This document shows positions 25,301 to 32,826 of a DNA stretch of 57,721 nt, piece after piece. The notes below the pieces were generated by a model that worked only from the letters and a program-made list of their open reading frames with translations, did not search any database and was not told where the DNA came from. Positions within the stretch are counted from its first letter, which is position 1, and each line of letters opens with the position of its first letter. Position numbers and translations under genes: made by a program. Source of the stretch: Candidatus Neomicrothrix sp. UBA2974 (GTDB lineage Bacteria; Actinomycetota; Acidimicrobiia; Acidimicrobiales; MedAcidi-G1); NCBI GenBank assembly GCA_002348705.1, contig DEAU01000022.1, forward strand, positions 1 through 57,721, written 5' to 3'.

Positions 25301-25818
25301 CACGCCTGCTCCACATAAGCGCCATATCGGCCACCGAGAAACACGAGGGGAGAGCCCTCCTCGACGTGCGATAACCCGACGACGCGCCCCATCACAAACC
25401 AGTGGTCCCCAGCATCTACTACCTCTTGGACCGCGCAATCAATCGACGCCAGACAAGACGGGATGGCTGGAGAACCGGTTCCGGTAGTGGGCTCCCAGTC
25501 AGTGCATTCCCAGGGGTCACCGTCTTTTCGGAAGAAGTTGTTAGAGAGATCCGATTGATCGGAAGCGAGCACATTCACGCAGAAGGCCCCAGCCTCGGCC
25601 ATACGCCCCCAGGTGTAGGACGCTTTCCCGGGCAGAAAGCCCACCAGCGGTGGATCCATTGACACTGACACGAAAGAGCCAATGACCATGGCCACCGGCT
25701 CCTCACCGTCCATGGCCGTTACCAAGGTGACTCCCGTCGGGAATCGTCCTAGCACCTTCCTGTAAAGGTCACCGTCGATCTCTGGATGCTCCCCGGTATC
25801 GAAATCGTTCAAATTCAT
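25300..25818 (-). CDS. Flavin reductase-like domain protein (HpaC type)
   Basis: 172 aa from ATG 25818, with GGAG just upstream; a GTG three codons earlier is also possible. The flavin-binding split beta-barrel shows LGRFPTGVTLVTAMDGEEP, FVSVSMDPPLVGFLPGKAS and FCVNVLASDQSDLSNNF, with GDHWFVMGRVVGL near the end. Such enzymes use NAD(P)H to reduce FMN or FAD for a partner monooxygenase. No partner is adjacent. It is divergent from the selenoprotein operon. Confidence 0.87.
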   Translation of the reverse strand: MNLNDFDTGEHPEIDGDLYRKVLGRFPTGVTLVTAMDGEEPVAMVIGSFVSVSMDPPLVGFLPGKASYTWGRMAEAGAFCVNVLASDQSDLSNNFFRKDGDPWECTDWEPTTGTGSPAIPSCLASIDCAVQEVVDAGDHWFVMGRVVGLSHVEEGSPLVFLGGRYGAYVEQA

Positions 25819-25996
25819 GGTCTCCACGTCCTCGCCGCATATGTGGACGAGACGGACCCACCCGAGTGGGTGGAGCCATCCTCGGCCGACCTGACGCTAT
25901 CGGTAGACACCGGGGGTAACCGGATTGGCTTCCAGCGCTCGCTGGAACGACCCAGAATGTGGCGGATCTCTCAGTCAGTGCAGCACAAGTTTGAGG

Positions 25997-27469
25997 ATGA
26001 TGCGCGAGACTTTCTTGATGGACGCTGACCTTCGCTCTGCTGGAGTAAAAGACGGTTTGGTGGTTGTCGTCAAGTCGTCCTGTGAGACCTGTCAGACAGT
26101 TGTCCCCGTGCTAGCCGATCTGGCGGAGCGTTCGGATCTAACCGTCTACACCCAAGACAATCCGACCTTCCCGGCCATCGCCGACTGGGTGCTCGATGAC
26201 ACGGATCTGGCCACCAGTTGGCGGATCGACTTGGAAACCGTTCCTACCTTGCTAAGGGTCGCCGACGGAGCAGAAGCTGACCGTGTTGTCGGATGGGATC
26301 GAGAACGCTGGGAGGAGGTGGCGGGCGTTGACGGGCTTGGGCCGGATTTGCCGCCCTTCCGGCCCGGCTGAGGATCCCTGACAGTCGATCCCGGGCGGAT
26401 CGACGAACTGCGAGCTCGCTACAGCGATATCAAACTGGCGTCTCGCCAGATCCCAGCGGCGGCAATGAGGGACGAAGCTGAGGCAATGTTCCAGCGGGGA
26501 TGGACCGACGGTCTGCCCGTCGTCCCCCCAACCAAGGCAAGAGTGCTTGCCATGCTCGAGGGAACCACTCGCCAACCCGAAGAGGTCATTGCCCTGACGC
26601 CACCAAACTTGGCCGAATGCACGGTTGAGAAGGTGGCGATCAACGCTGTTCTAGCCGGCTGCAGACCCGAATACCTGCCAGTGGTACTAGCCGCCGTCGA
26701 GGCAGTCTGCACAGACGATTTCAACATGCACGGAATCATCGCCACCACCATGGGAGTTGGACCGGTACTGGTTGTCAATGGTCCGATCGCCCAGCGCATC
26801 GGCATGAACAGCGGCATCAACGCTCTGGGGCAAGGCAATCGAGCGAACCTCACCATCGGAAGAGCCCTGCAGTTGGTGATCCGCAACGTGGGAGGCGGAC
26901 GACCCGGAGAAGTGGACCGGGCGACCCACGGCAGTCCTGCCAAACTGTCGTTCTGTTTCGCCGAGGACGAGGCCGGCTCCCCCTGGACCACTCTGGCCGA
27001 AGACCGAGGCTTCGACCCGGGTACCGACGTCATCACCGTCTTCTGCGGTGAGGCGCCCCGCATAGTCGTCGACCAGACGAGCCGATCAGCGGATTCACTG
27101 GTTAGGTCACTGGCCGAGGGCCTCCGGTCAGCAGTGTCGTCTCGGGTAGTCGTAGGTATGGATGCCATGCTGGTCGTATCGCCGGAACACGCAGCCCGCT
27201 TTCGGGATGCCGGATGGGACCGGACCCGTTTCATGAACGAGCTCAGCACTCACCTGATGGTCGAAGCTGACTCCATATTGGCCGGAACGGACTGCATCGA
27301 GGAGGGCCTTCCTGAGGATTTCGCCGGTCTGACACTTCCGAAGTTCCGCCCCGGTGGTCTGCTAGTCGTCCACGCTGGCGGCCCTGCGGGCCTGTTCTCG
27401 GCGATAGTGGGAGGATGGTTAAACGGCCCGATGGGTAGCGAACCAACCAGTTGGGAGATCAAGCAATGA
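25997..27469 (+). CDS. Selenoprotein: thioredoxin domain fused through an in-frame UGA to a long domain of unknown function
   Basis: 490 aa if UGA 26369-26371 is read as Sec125. Residues 1-115 are thioredoxin-like, with C29-E-T-C32 after a hydrophobic strand and the cis-Pro motif TVPTLL near residue 83. The sequence then reads PPFRPG-Sec-GSLTVDPG, and the frame continues with no stop and full coding character into the second domain (GWTDGLPVVPPT, NMHGIIATTMGVGPVLVVNG, ALGQGNRANLTIGRALQLV, LPKFRPGGLLVVHAGGPAG). Thirty-one codons between the UGA and the first ATG (26465) look coding. A perfect hairpin sits 20 nt after the UGA. Its end overlaps the UGSC gene by ATGA. If UGA were a stop, there would be two proteins, the second without a good start. 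Start codon uncertain (25997, 26000 or 26018). Confidence 0.78.
26384..26404 (+). promoter_or_regulatory. Candidate bacterial SECIS hairpin 1
   Basis: GTCGATCC pairs perfectly with GGATCGAC around the loop CGGGC: 8 bp, 5-nt loop, G at loop position 2. The loop begins 21 nt after UGA 26369-26371 (20 nt between), inside the reported 16-37 nt range for bacterial SECIS elements bound by SelB. Confidence 0.7.
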
Positions 27470-28002
27470 ACGAAGCGACCCGCACCGAAACCATGCTGCT
27501 GGATCCCACCTCGGAGGCAGTCCCATCCTCTCAGGCCCTCAGCCCCCGGAAGGACTCACTGAAAGGCCTGACCGTAGGCCTACTCGATATCAGTAAGCCC
27601 CGCGGAGACGTGTTTCTCGACCGGCTTGGGGATCACCTGGTAAGGCAGGGCGTCACTGTGGCGCGATTCTCTAAGCCCACATTTACTAAACCAGCCCCAT
27701 TCGACCTGCGACAAGAGATCGCTACCACCTGCGACGCGGTAATCGAAGCCCTTGCCGATTGAGGGTCCTGCACGACGTGCAGTGTGCACGACATCGACGA
27801 CCTGGAGAGACGCGGAATTCCCGGGGTGATGGTCGCCTCAGAACCATTCGCCGGTGCGGCTATCACGCAGGCCCGGGCCCTTGGGCTGGAGGTAGCTCGC
27901 GTGATAACCCCACATCCAATTCAGGACCGAACCGACGAGGAGATGCAGGCCATCGCCGATTCCACAGTTGAAGCCATCGTCGCCGCACTCACAATCTCAT
28001 AG
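27466..28002 (+). CDS. UGSC-family selenoprotein
   Basis: 178 aa from ATG 27466, overlapping the preceding selenoprotein gene by 4 nt. UGA 27760-27762 is read as Sec99, giving Sec-Gly-Ser-Cys-Thr-Thr-Cys at 99-105, the motif that names the UGSC family; relatives have Cys at this place. The upstream part contains LTVGLLDISKPRGDVFLDRL and the downstream part RRGIPGVMVASEPFAGAA and ARVITPHPIQDRTDEE, all in one frame and ending at TAG. A perfect hairpin lies 19 nt after the UGA. The reaction is unknown; Sec next to two Cys suggests redox or thiol-transfer chemistry with the Trx-domain protein as partner. Read as a stop, the UGA would leave a 98-aa fragment and an orphan 3' frame. Confidence 0.85.
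27776..27790 (+). promoter_or_regulatory. Candidate bacterial SECIS hairpin 2
   Basis: CGTGCA pairs with TGCACG around a GTG loop, 6 bp with G at loop position 1. The loop starts 20 nt after UGA 27760-27762. A competing hairpin (27768-27782, CTGCAC/GTGCAG, loop GAC) overlaps it but puts the loop only 11 nt after the UGA, closer than usual. Confidence 0.65.
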
Positions 28003-28051
28003 CGCTCTTAGCGCTGGACTCCCAGGGAATGACTGTTGCCGGACCCGTGGT

Positions 28052-28969
28052 TTATTCCCCAGGAAGAGCGTAAGTATTGACCTCCTCGACCACCAGCCCC
28101 TCTTCAAGTAGTCCGGCAACCACTCGGCTCGCCCGCTTCGGATCATTCGGCCATCCCATGGCAGTTGGTAGATGATCTTTTTGCAGGGGTCCGGAAGCCA
28201 GTGTGGCCACGAGGCGGCCCCTGCCCTGCCGGTCTGATCCCTCAAAGGGTGTCTGACGGCCGGCCACTCCAGCCGAGCCCACCGCCGGGTCAGGGCCCTT
28301 CCCCCTCCAGCTGCAACTGAACTCCAGCGGACACTTCGCGCACGAGGGCTGGCGCGCCCGACAGATGCCGGCGCCAAGATCCAGTAGCACCTGATTCCAC
28401 CCCCAGCCTTCCCCTGCAGGAACTGACGAATCAGCCAGGCGCTGGACCTCCGAAGACGTGAGTCGCCGACCCATCCAGCGAGCCAGCACACGGGCCACGT
28501 TGGTGTCGACCACTGCCACATCAGCTTCGTGGGCAAAGGCCAACACGGCGCGCGCCGTGTAGGGCCCCACCCCTGGCAGGGCGAGCAGACTTCTGAGATC
28601 AAAAGGAACGACCCCTCCGTGGCGCTCTACAACCATCACAGCTGAACGATGCAGGTGGAGCGCCCGACGGTTGTAGCCGAGCCCAGACCACTCGGCAATG
28701 ACCGCAGACGGAGTGGACGCAGCGCAGGCCGCTGGTGTTGGAAACCTGTCAAGAAAGCAGACCCACCGGTCAATCACCCGCTCAACGCCGGTCTGCTGCA
28801 GCATCACCTCTGAAACCAAAATTGCCCATGGATCACGAACTCGACGCCATGGTAAATCCCTTAGGCGGGGCCGACCCCAGTCCAGTAGTTCGGGTGGCAG
28901 AGCTCCTCTTTTTTCTAGAAACCCATCTGTATTGACAGAGTCGACACTCGACAGTCCTTCCCCGTGCAC
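28052..28969 (-). CDS. mutY: A/G-specific adenine glycosylase MutY
   Basis: 305 aa. The HhH-GPD glycosylase core has the catalytic Glu in VSEVMLQQT, the helix-hairpin-helix LLALPGVGPYTARAVLAF and the Asp of VVDTNVARVL. The 4Fe-4S loop CRARQPSCAKCPLEFSC follows the C-x6-C-x2-C-x5-C pattern. It removes adenine mispaired with 8-oxoguanine. Its size matches short actinobacterial MutY proteins that have little of the C-terminal MutT-like domain. It is convergent with the UGSC gene, 49 bp apart. Confidence 0.93.
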   Translation of the reverse strand: MHGEGLSSVDSVNTDGFLEKRGALPPELLDWGRPRLRDLPWRRVRDPWAILVSEVMLQQTGVERVIDRWVCFLDRFPTPAACAASTPSAVIAEWSGLGYNRRALHLHRSAVMVVERHGGVVPFDLRSLLALPGVGPYTARAVLAFAHEADVAVVDTNVARVLARWMGRRLTSSEVQRLADSSVPAGEGWGWNQVLLDLGAGICRARQPSCAKCPLEFSCSWRGKGPDPAVGSAGVAGRQTPFEGSDRQGRGRLVATLASGPLQKDHLPTAMGWPNDPKRASRVVAGLLEEGLVVEEVNTYALPGE

Positions 28970-29075
28970 GTCACGACGGTAGCCCGGTCACCTAGTTGCC
29001 GGGTCCTCGTCTCGGGCAACAGAAGAGTCTTAGCGGGAGTCCAACGTCGAGTCCTGCGCGCTAGCGTCAGCGTTC

Positions 29076-29567
29076 GTGGCAACTGCACCCGATCTGTCTA
29101 TCGAGTTGCACCCGGTGGGCAGCGATGCTCGACCACTTTCTCAGTTGCTGACCATGTTCCCACTTGCTGCAGTGGTGGTCGATCCTTACACCCACGAGAG
29201 CTCTTGGTTACTCGATACGGCCCTGCGAATTCTCACTGTGTTTCGGGGTGCCGATGTGAGGGTGGCATTTCTCGTGACCGGCACCGACGCCGACGGCGCT
29301 TCACGTTTCTTGGGGCCACTTACAGAAGAGATCCTCACCTTGGCCGACCCTGACCGCTCAATGGTCCGTTCGATGGGTCTGGAGACGCTGCCAGCTTTCG
29401 TGGCAATACGTCACGATGGCTCGGTGCTCAGTGCAGCCGAGGGCTGGGATCCCGACGCCTGGCGAACTGCGGCCTCCGAGTTGGCCGACCTCGCCAATTG
29501 GTCCCTCCCGGAGATCCCGGCGGCCGGCGACCCTGCGCCTTACGCAGGCACCGCGGCACTGGGCTAA
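29076..29567 (+). CDS. Thioredoxin-like protein without a CxxC motif
   Basis: 163 aa. The pattern (AAVVVDPYTHESSW, VRVAFLVTG, GLETLPAFVAIRHDGSV, AEGWDPDAWRTA) follows a thioredoxin fold, with cis-Pro in TLPAFV, but the active-site position reads THESSW instead of CxxC. The cis-Pro-to-GWD segment closely resembles the Trx domain of the selenoprotein at 25997 (VPTLLRVADG, VGWDRERWEEV), so the two may be relatives. It probably binds a partner and does not catalyse disulfide exchange. An LLM oxidoreductase follows 59 bp later. Confidence 0.65.
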   Translation: MATAPDLSIELHPVGSDARPLSQLLTMFPLAAVVVDPYTHESSWLLDTALRILTVFRGADVRVAFLVTGTDADGASRFLGPLTEEILTLADPDRSMVRSMGLETLPAFVAIRHDGSVLSAAEGWDPDAWRTAASELADLANWSLPEIPAAGDPAPYAGTAALG

Positions 29568-29626
29568 CCGGGTATCTGGACAGCGGCTGACGACGGCAAC
29601 CCGATCTGAGTGCAGGATCCAAACCG

Positions 29627-30556
29627 TTGCGTATACGCGTCGGCTTCGGCTTCGGCGGGTCCACCCGTGTCGGAGACCTAGCTGGCGACCAGACGACGTT
29701 CGCCCAGATAGTCGACGACCTCGAAAGACTCGGCTTTGATTCTCTCTGGGTGAGCGAACGCGCAACTGGCATGACTTTGGATCCGGTGGTGGCCATGTCA
29801 TTCGCCGCGGGACGCACTGAGCGTCTCAAGTTCGGTCCTGCAGTTATGGTTCTGCCCGGCCGTAACCCGGTGCTGTGCGCCAAGGCACTCGCCAGCCTCG
29901 ACCGGGTGTCGAACGGACGCGCGCTACCTGCCTTTGGTCTTGGTATTGCTGATGCCGCCGAACACCAAGCTTTTGGTGTTCACCGATCAGAACGCGCAGC
30001 CTGGTTCGATGAGGCTCTACCCCTGATCCGTCGACTATGGGCGGAAGACAGCGTTGATCACCATGGCGATCGTTTTCACCTCGAGGGCGTAGAGATGCTG
30101 CCAAAGCCAACCCAGAACCCGCTCGAGGTGTGGCTGGGTGGGCAGGCACGATCGGAGTTGCGGCGATGCGGGCGACTCGGCGATGGCTGGCTACCAAGCT
30201 TCATTACACCAACCGGTGTGGCCGATGGAATCGCCATCGTTGATGAGTCGGCAACAGCAGCCGGCCGCTTCATCGACCGAGGACACTTCGGCGTTCTGGT
30301 GCCATTCGTGCACGAGACTCTGCCTGACCGGTTCGCCGAACGTCTGCGATCCCGGCAGCCGGGCCTAGATCCGCGGGAGTTGGTGGCCCACGGCATACGC
30401 GGTCTGGCGGAACGGTTGGCCGAGTTCGTAGAGTGCGGGGCTTCGAAGTTCGTGGTATTCCCTTTGGACGAACCCAAGGGAGACGGCATGGGCGCCGACG
30501 CCTGGCATGCCACCATTGAGGAGTTGGCCACCGAATGCCTACCTCTCCAGACATGA
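29627..30556 (+). CDS. LLM-class (F420-type) oxidoreductase
   Basis: 309 aa from TTG 29627. The luciferase-like TIM barrel has RVGFGFGGST, DDLERLGFDSLWVSERATG, LKFGPAVMVLPGRNPVLCAK and a late VWLGGQARSELRRCGRLGDG, all usual for F420-dependent LLM enzymes of actinobacteria; FMN use cannot be excluded. The substrate is unknown. It probably forms a transcript with the Trx-like gene and the dehydrogenase downstream. Confidence 0.85.
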   Translation: MRIRVGFGFGGSTRVGDLAGDQTTFAQIVDDLERLGFDSLWVSERATGMTLDPVVAMSFAAGRTERLKFGPAVMVLPGRNPVLCAKALASLDRVSNGRALPAFGLGIADAAEHQAFGVHRSERAAWFDEALPLIRRLWAEDSVDHHGDRFHLEGVEMLPKPTQNPLEVWLGGQARSELRRCGRLGDGWLPSFITPTGVADGIAIVDESATAAGRFIDRGHFGVLVPFVHETLPDRFAERLRSRQPGLDPRELVAHGIRGLAERLAEFVECGASKFVVFPLDEPKGDGMGADAWHATIEELATECLPLQT

Positions 30557-30581
30557 TCGCTGCTCAACCGGGAGACCCCGC

Positions 30582-31502
30582 ATGAATACCCGCCCCATCG
30601 CCGTCGCTCCGAACAGTCGACCGGCCATGTTCGAGTCCATGTCCCGGGCGGTCGCCGTCGGCGGCGGCGTAGTGTCCCCGATGGCCGACGCCGAAGCGCT
30701 GATCTGGGCCGACGCTCGAGCGGACCAGTTCCGTGAAGTGATGGCGGCCAACCCCGAGGTGGAGTGGGTGCAACTCCCTTACGCTGGCATTGAGAACTTT
30801 CTCGAACACCTCGACGAGCACCGCATTTGGACCAACGCGAAGGGCGTTTACGCACCAGCAGTAGCTGAGACGGTGGTTGCGCAACTTCTGGCCCTTTGCA
30901 AGAACCTGCACGAGTACGCAAGAGCGGCAACTTGGGAGGGGCCAACCGGGCGCCTGCTGGCCGGTAGTCGGATTACTGTTTTGGGCGGTGGCGGCATTAC
31001 CCAACACCTTCTGCCCCTCCTCGCGCCGTTTGAATGCGACGTGACGGTGGTCCGCCGGATCGACGAACATCTAGCGGGCGCAACCCGAACGACCACTGCG
31101 GACCGCCTTCATGAACTCTTGCCGCGAACCGACCTCCTTGTTCTGGCTCTGGCTCTAACTCCGGAAACCCGCGGAATTATTGATGCGCCTGAACTGGCGG
31201 CTCTCCCAGACCACGCTCTGATCGTGAACGTTGCTCGGGGCGGCCACATCGTCACTGACGCCCTGACACAGGCACTTCGGTCGGGTGAAATCGGTGGCGC
31301 CGCCCTTGACGTGACCGATCCTGAGCCGCTTCCCGACAACCACCCTTTGTGGTCCGAACCAAACTGCCTAATCACACCTCATATCGCCAACACGCCTGAT
31401 ATGGGTCTGGACCTACTGGAACCTTTCGTAACCGAAAACGTCCGCCGGTTCTGTGCCGGCGAGCAACTGCTGGCCTCAGTCGATGTGAATCTCGGGTACT
31501 GA
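30582..31502 (+). CDS. D-2-hydroxyacid dehydrogenase family protein
   Basis: 306 aa from ATG 30582, with GGGAGA upstream. The NAD-binding half has the Rossmann loop TVLGGGGITQHLLPLL (a changed version of GxGxxG), LALALTPETRGII, VNVARGGHIVTDAL, ALDVTDPEPLPDNHPLW and the catalytic His in ITPHIANTPD. These reduce 2-keto acids to D-2-hydroxyacids. It follows the LLM gene by 25 bp. Substrate unknown. Confidence 0.87.
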   Translation: MNTRPIAVAPNSRPAMFESMSRAVAVGGGVVSPMADAEALIWADARADQFREVMAANPEVEWVQLPYAGIENFLEHLDEHRIWTNAKGVYAPAVAETVVAQLLALCKNLHEYARAATWEGPTGRLLAGSRITVLGGGGITQHLLPLLAPFECDVTVVRRIDEHLAGATRTTTADRLHELLPRTDLLVLALALTPETRGIIDAPELAALPDHALIVNVARGGHIVTDALTQALRSGEIGGAALDVTDPEPLPDNHPLWSEPNCLITPHIANTPDMGLDLLEPFVTENVRRFCAGEQLLASVDVNLGY

Positions 31503-31538
31503 AAAGTTAGCCGAGTAGGCCTGTCAGGAGACGGCCCC

Positions 31539-31922
31539 GTGCCCAATACCTCGGTAACCGCCACCGCCTGGTTTCTAGCTCTCGTGTTCGCCTTCGCTGC
31601 GGTCACCAAGATCCGCGACCCCCAGGGAACCCGTCTCACTCTGGGAGACTTCGGCCTCCCTAGGCCGCGTTTCCTTGCCAGAGTGTTACCAGCCACAGAG
31701 TTGGCGACTGCTCTTCTACTCGTCGTCGACCCTCGGGTTGGAGGTCAGGCTGCTGTGGCATTATTGGTGGCCTTCACCACACTGATCGTCGGCCGGCTCC
31801 TAGCCGGCCACCGTGAGGCCTGTGGCTGTTTCGGCAACTGGTCAAAGCGGCCTCTCTCTTGGCGAGACCTCGCCCGCAACGGAACCCTGATCGCCTTAGG
31901 AGCAGTGGCAGCCCTCGGCTGA
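31539..31922 (+). CDS. MauE/DoxX-like membrane protein
   Basis: 127 aa from GTG 31539 with CAGGAG nearby. It has four hydrophobic helices starting ATAWFLALVFAFAAVTKIRD, the MauE-type pattern, and a CGCFG motif after the third helix, a thiol pair as in membrane proteins that pass electrons to periplasmic thioredoxin-like proteins. A role in disulfide chemistry or methylamine dehydrogenase-like maturation is inferred only from the fold. Confidence 0.7.
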   Translation: MPNTSVTATAWFLALVFAFAAVTKIRDPQGTRLTLGDFGLPRPRFLARVLPATELATALLLVVDPRVGGQAAVALLVAFTTLIVGRLLAGHREACGCFGNWSKRPLSWRDLARNGTLIALGAVAALG

Positions 31923-32009
31923 GAGAGCTCTCGAAACGGCTGGTACGTTTCCTCGCGCACAGGATCCAAAGTCGTGGAGTCCGCTCGCCTGCCAGGGAAG
32001 GCCTGATTT

Positions 32010-32741
32010 ATGGATGCACGCAGCACGACAAAGCTAATCAGCCGGTCGATCAACCAGTTCGGCGCCCGGTTCATGCTCGATCCCGTGACCTTTGCCATGT
32101 CAGTGGAGGCAGGCATGTCGACTGGCTTTGCCTCTCACACCCAAGGCCGAATCGGCGTTATGGGCGATGTAGATGTCGAGTTAGCGGTCGAGAGCATGAT
32201 GTTTTTTGACCCCGACTACGTCAGAGCCAACTGGACCGAACCTATCGCCATCACAAAAGCCGAGGCTGGCGCTGCCTACGCCGCAATTTGTGCAGAGCGG
32301 GGCCGGACCTACCTTGAGGGCTTCGAGGGAGCGGCACGCCTGGCTGAACTATTGGAACAAGTTGCTGACTCCGCTGACGACACTGACGCTGCCCTATTCG
32401 CCGGCTGGCGAGACGCTCACCGTCCTGAAGACGCCGAGGGTCGCGCCTACCTGATGGTGGCCACCATCAGGGAGTTGCGGGGTTGTCGTCATATGTCGGC
32501 CTGTCGGGCAGCCGGAGCTGACCCTCTAGCCATGACGCTGGCTCAAAGTGGCGTAGCTTGGACCGCCGTCCACGGTTTTCGAGACCTACATGCCGCTCCC
32601 GCAGACGACGAATTAGTGGAGGCCGTTGAGGCCGCCACTGAGCAGGCTGACGCCGAGAACTATGAATGTCTAACTGATGATGAACGGGCCGAACTGATTG
32701 AATTGATAGAGGCGGCTGTCGCCCACGCGGCGAATGGTTGA
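32010..32741 (+). CDS. SCO6745-family protein
   Basis: 243 aa from ATG 32010, with GGAAGG upstream. The start region (SRSINQFGARFMLDPVTFAM, then SVEAGMSTGFASHTQGRIGVMGDV) and the all-helical, acidic C-terminus fit the SCO6745 family found in actinobacteria. Function is not known; the fold has been compared with helix-turn-helix regulators. It precedes the acyl-CoA synthetase by 85 bp. Confidence 0.75.
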   Translation: MDARSTTKLISRSINQFGARFMLDPVTFAMSVEAGMSTGFASHTQGRIGVMGDVDVELAVESMMFFDPDYVRANWTEPIAITKAEAGAAYAAICAERGRTYLEGFEGAARLAELLEQVADSADDTDAALFAGWRDAHRPEDAEGRAYLMVATIRELRGCRHMSACRAAGADPLAMTLAQSGVAWTAVHGFRDLHAAPADDELVEAVEAATEQADAENYECLTDDERAELIELIEAAVAHAANG

Positions 32742-32826
32742 ACCCGACACTCGGACCAGAACGCGGGCCTGCCCGACCTCTCAAAGTCAACCGAAATAAC
32801 AAATCACCGAGACACAGGAGACCGCT

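Noticed and set aside
26419..27249. Long minus-strand open frame opposite the selenoprotein
   Set aside because: Shadow frame of a GC-rich gene, Ser/Thr/Pro/Arg-rich, no domain; the plus strand explains the region.
26465..27469. The long unknown domain as a separate gene starting at ATG 26465
   Set aside because: The coding frame clearly extends 31 codons upstream to the UGA in frame with the thioredoxin domain, and no ribosome site precedes 26465.
27768..27782. Alternative hairpin CTGCAC-GAC-GTGCAG right after the UGSC UGA
   Set aside because: Its loop is only 11 nt from the UGA, closer than usual for a bacterial SECIS; the overlapping 27776-27790 hairpin fits better.
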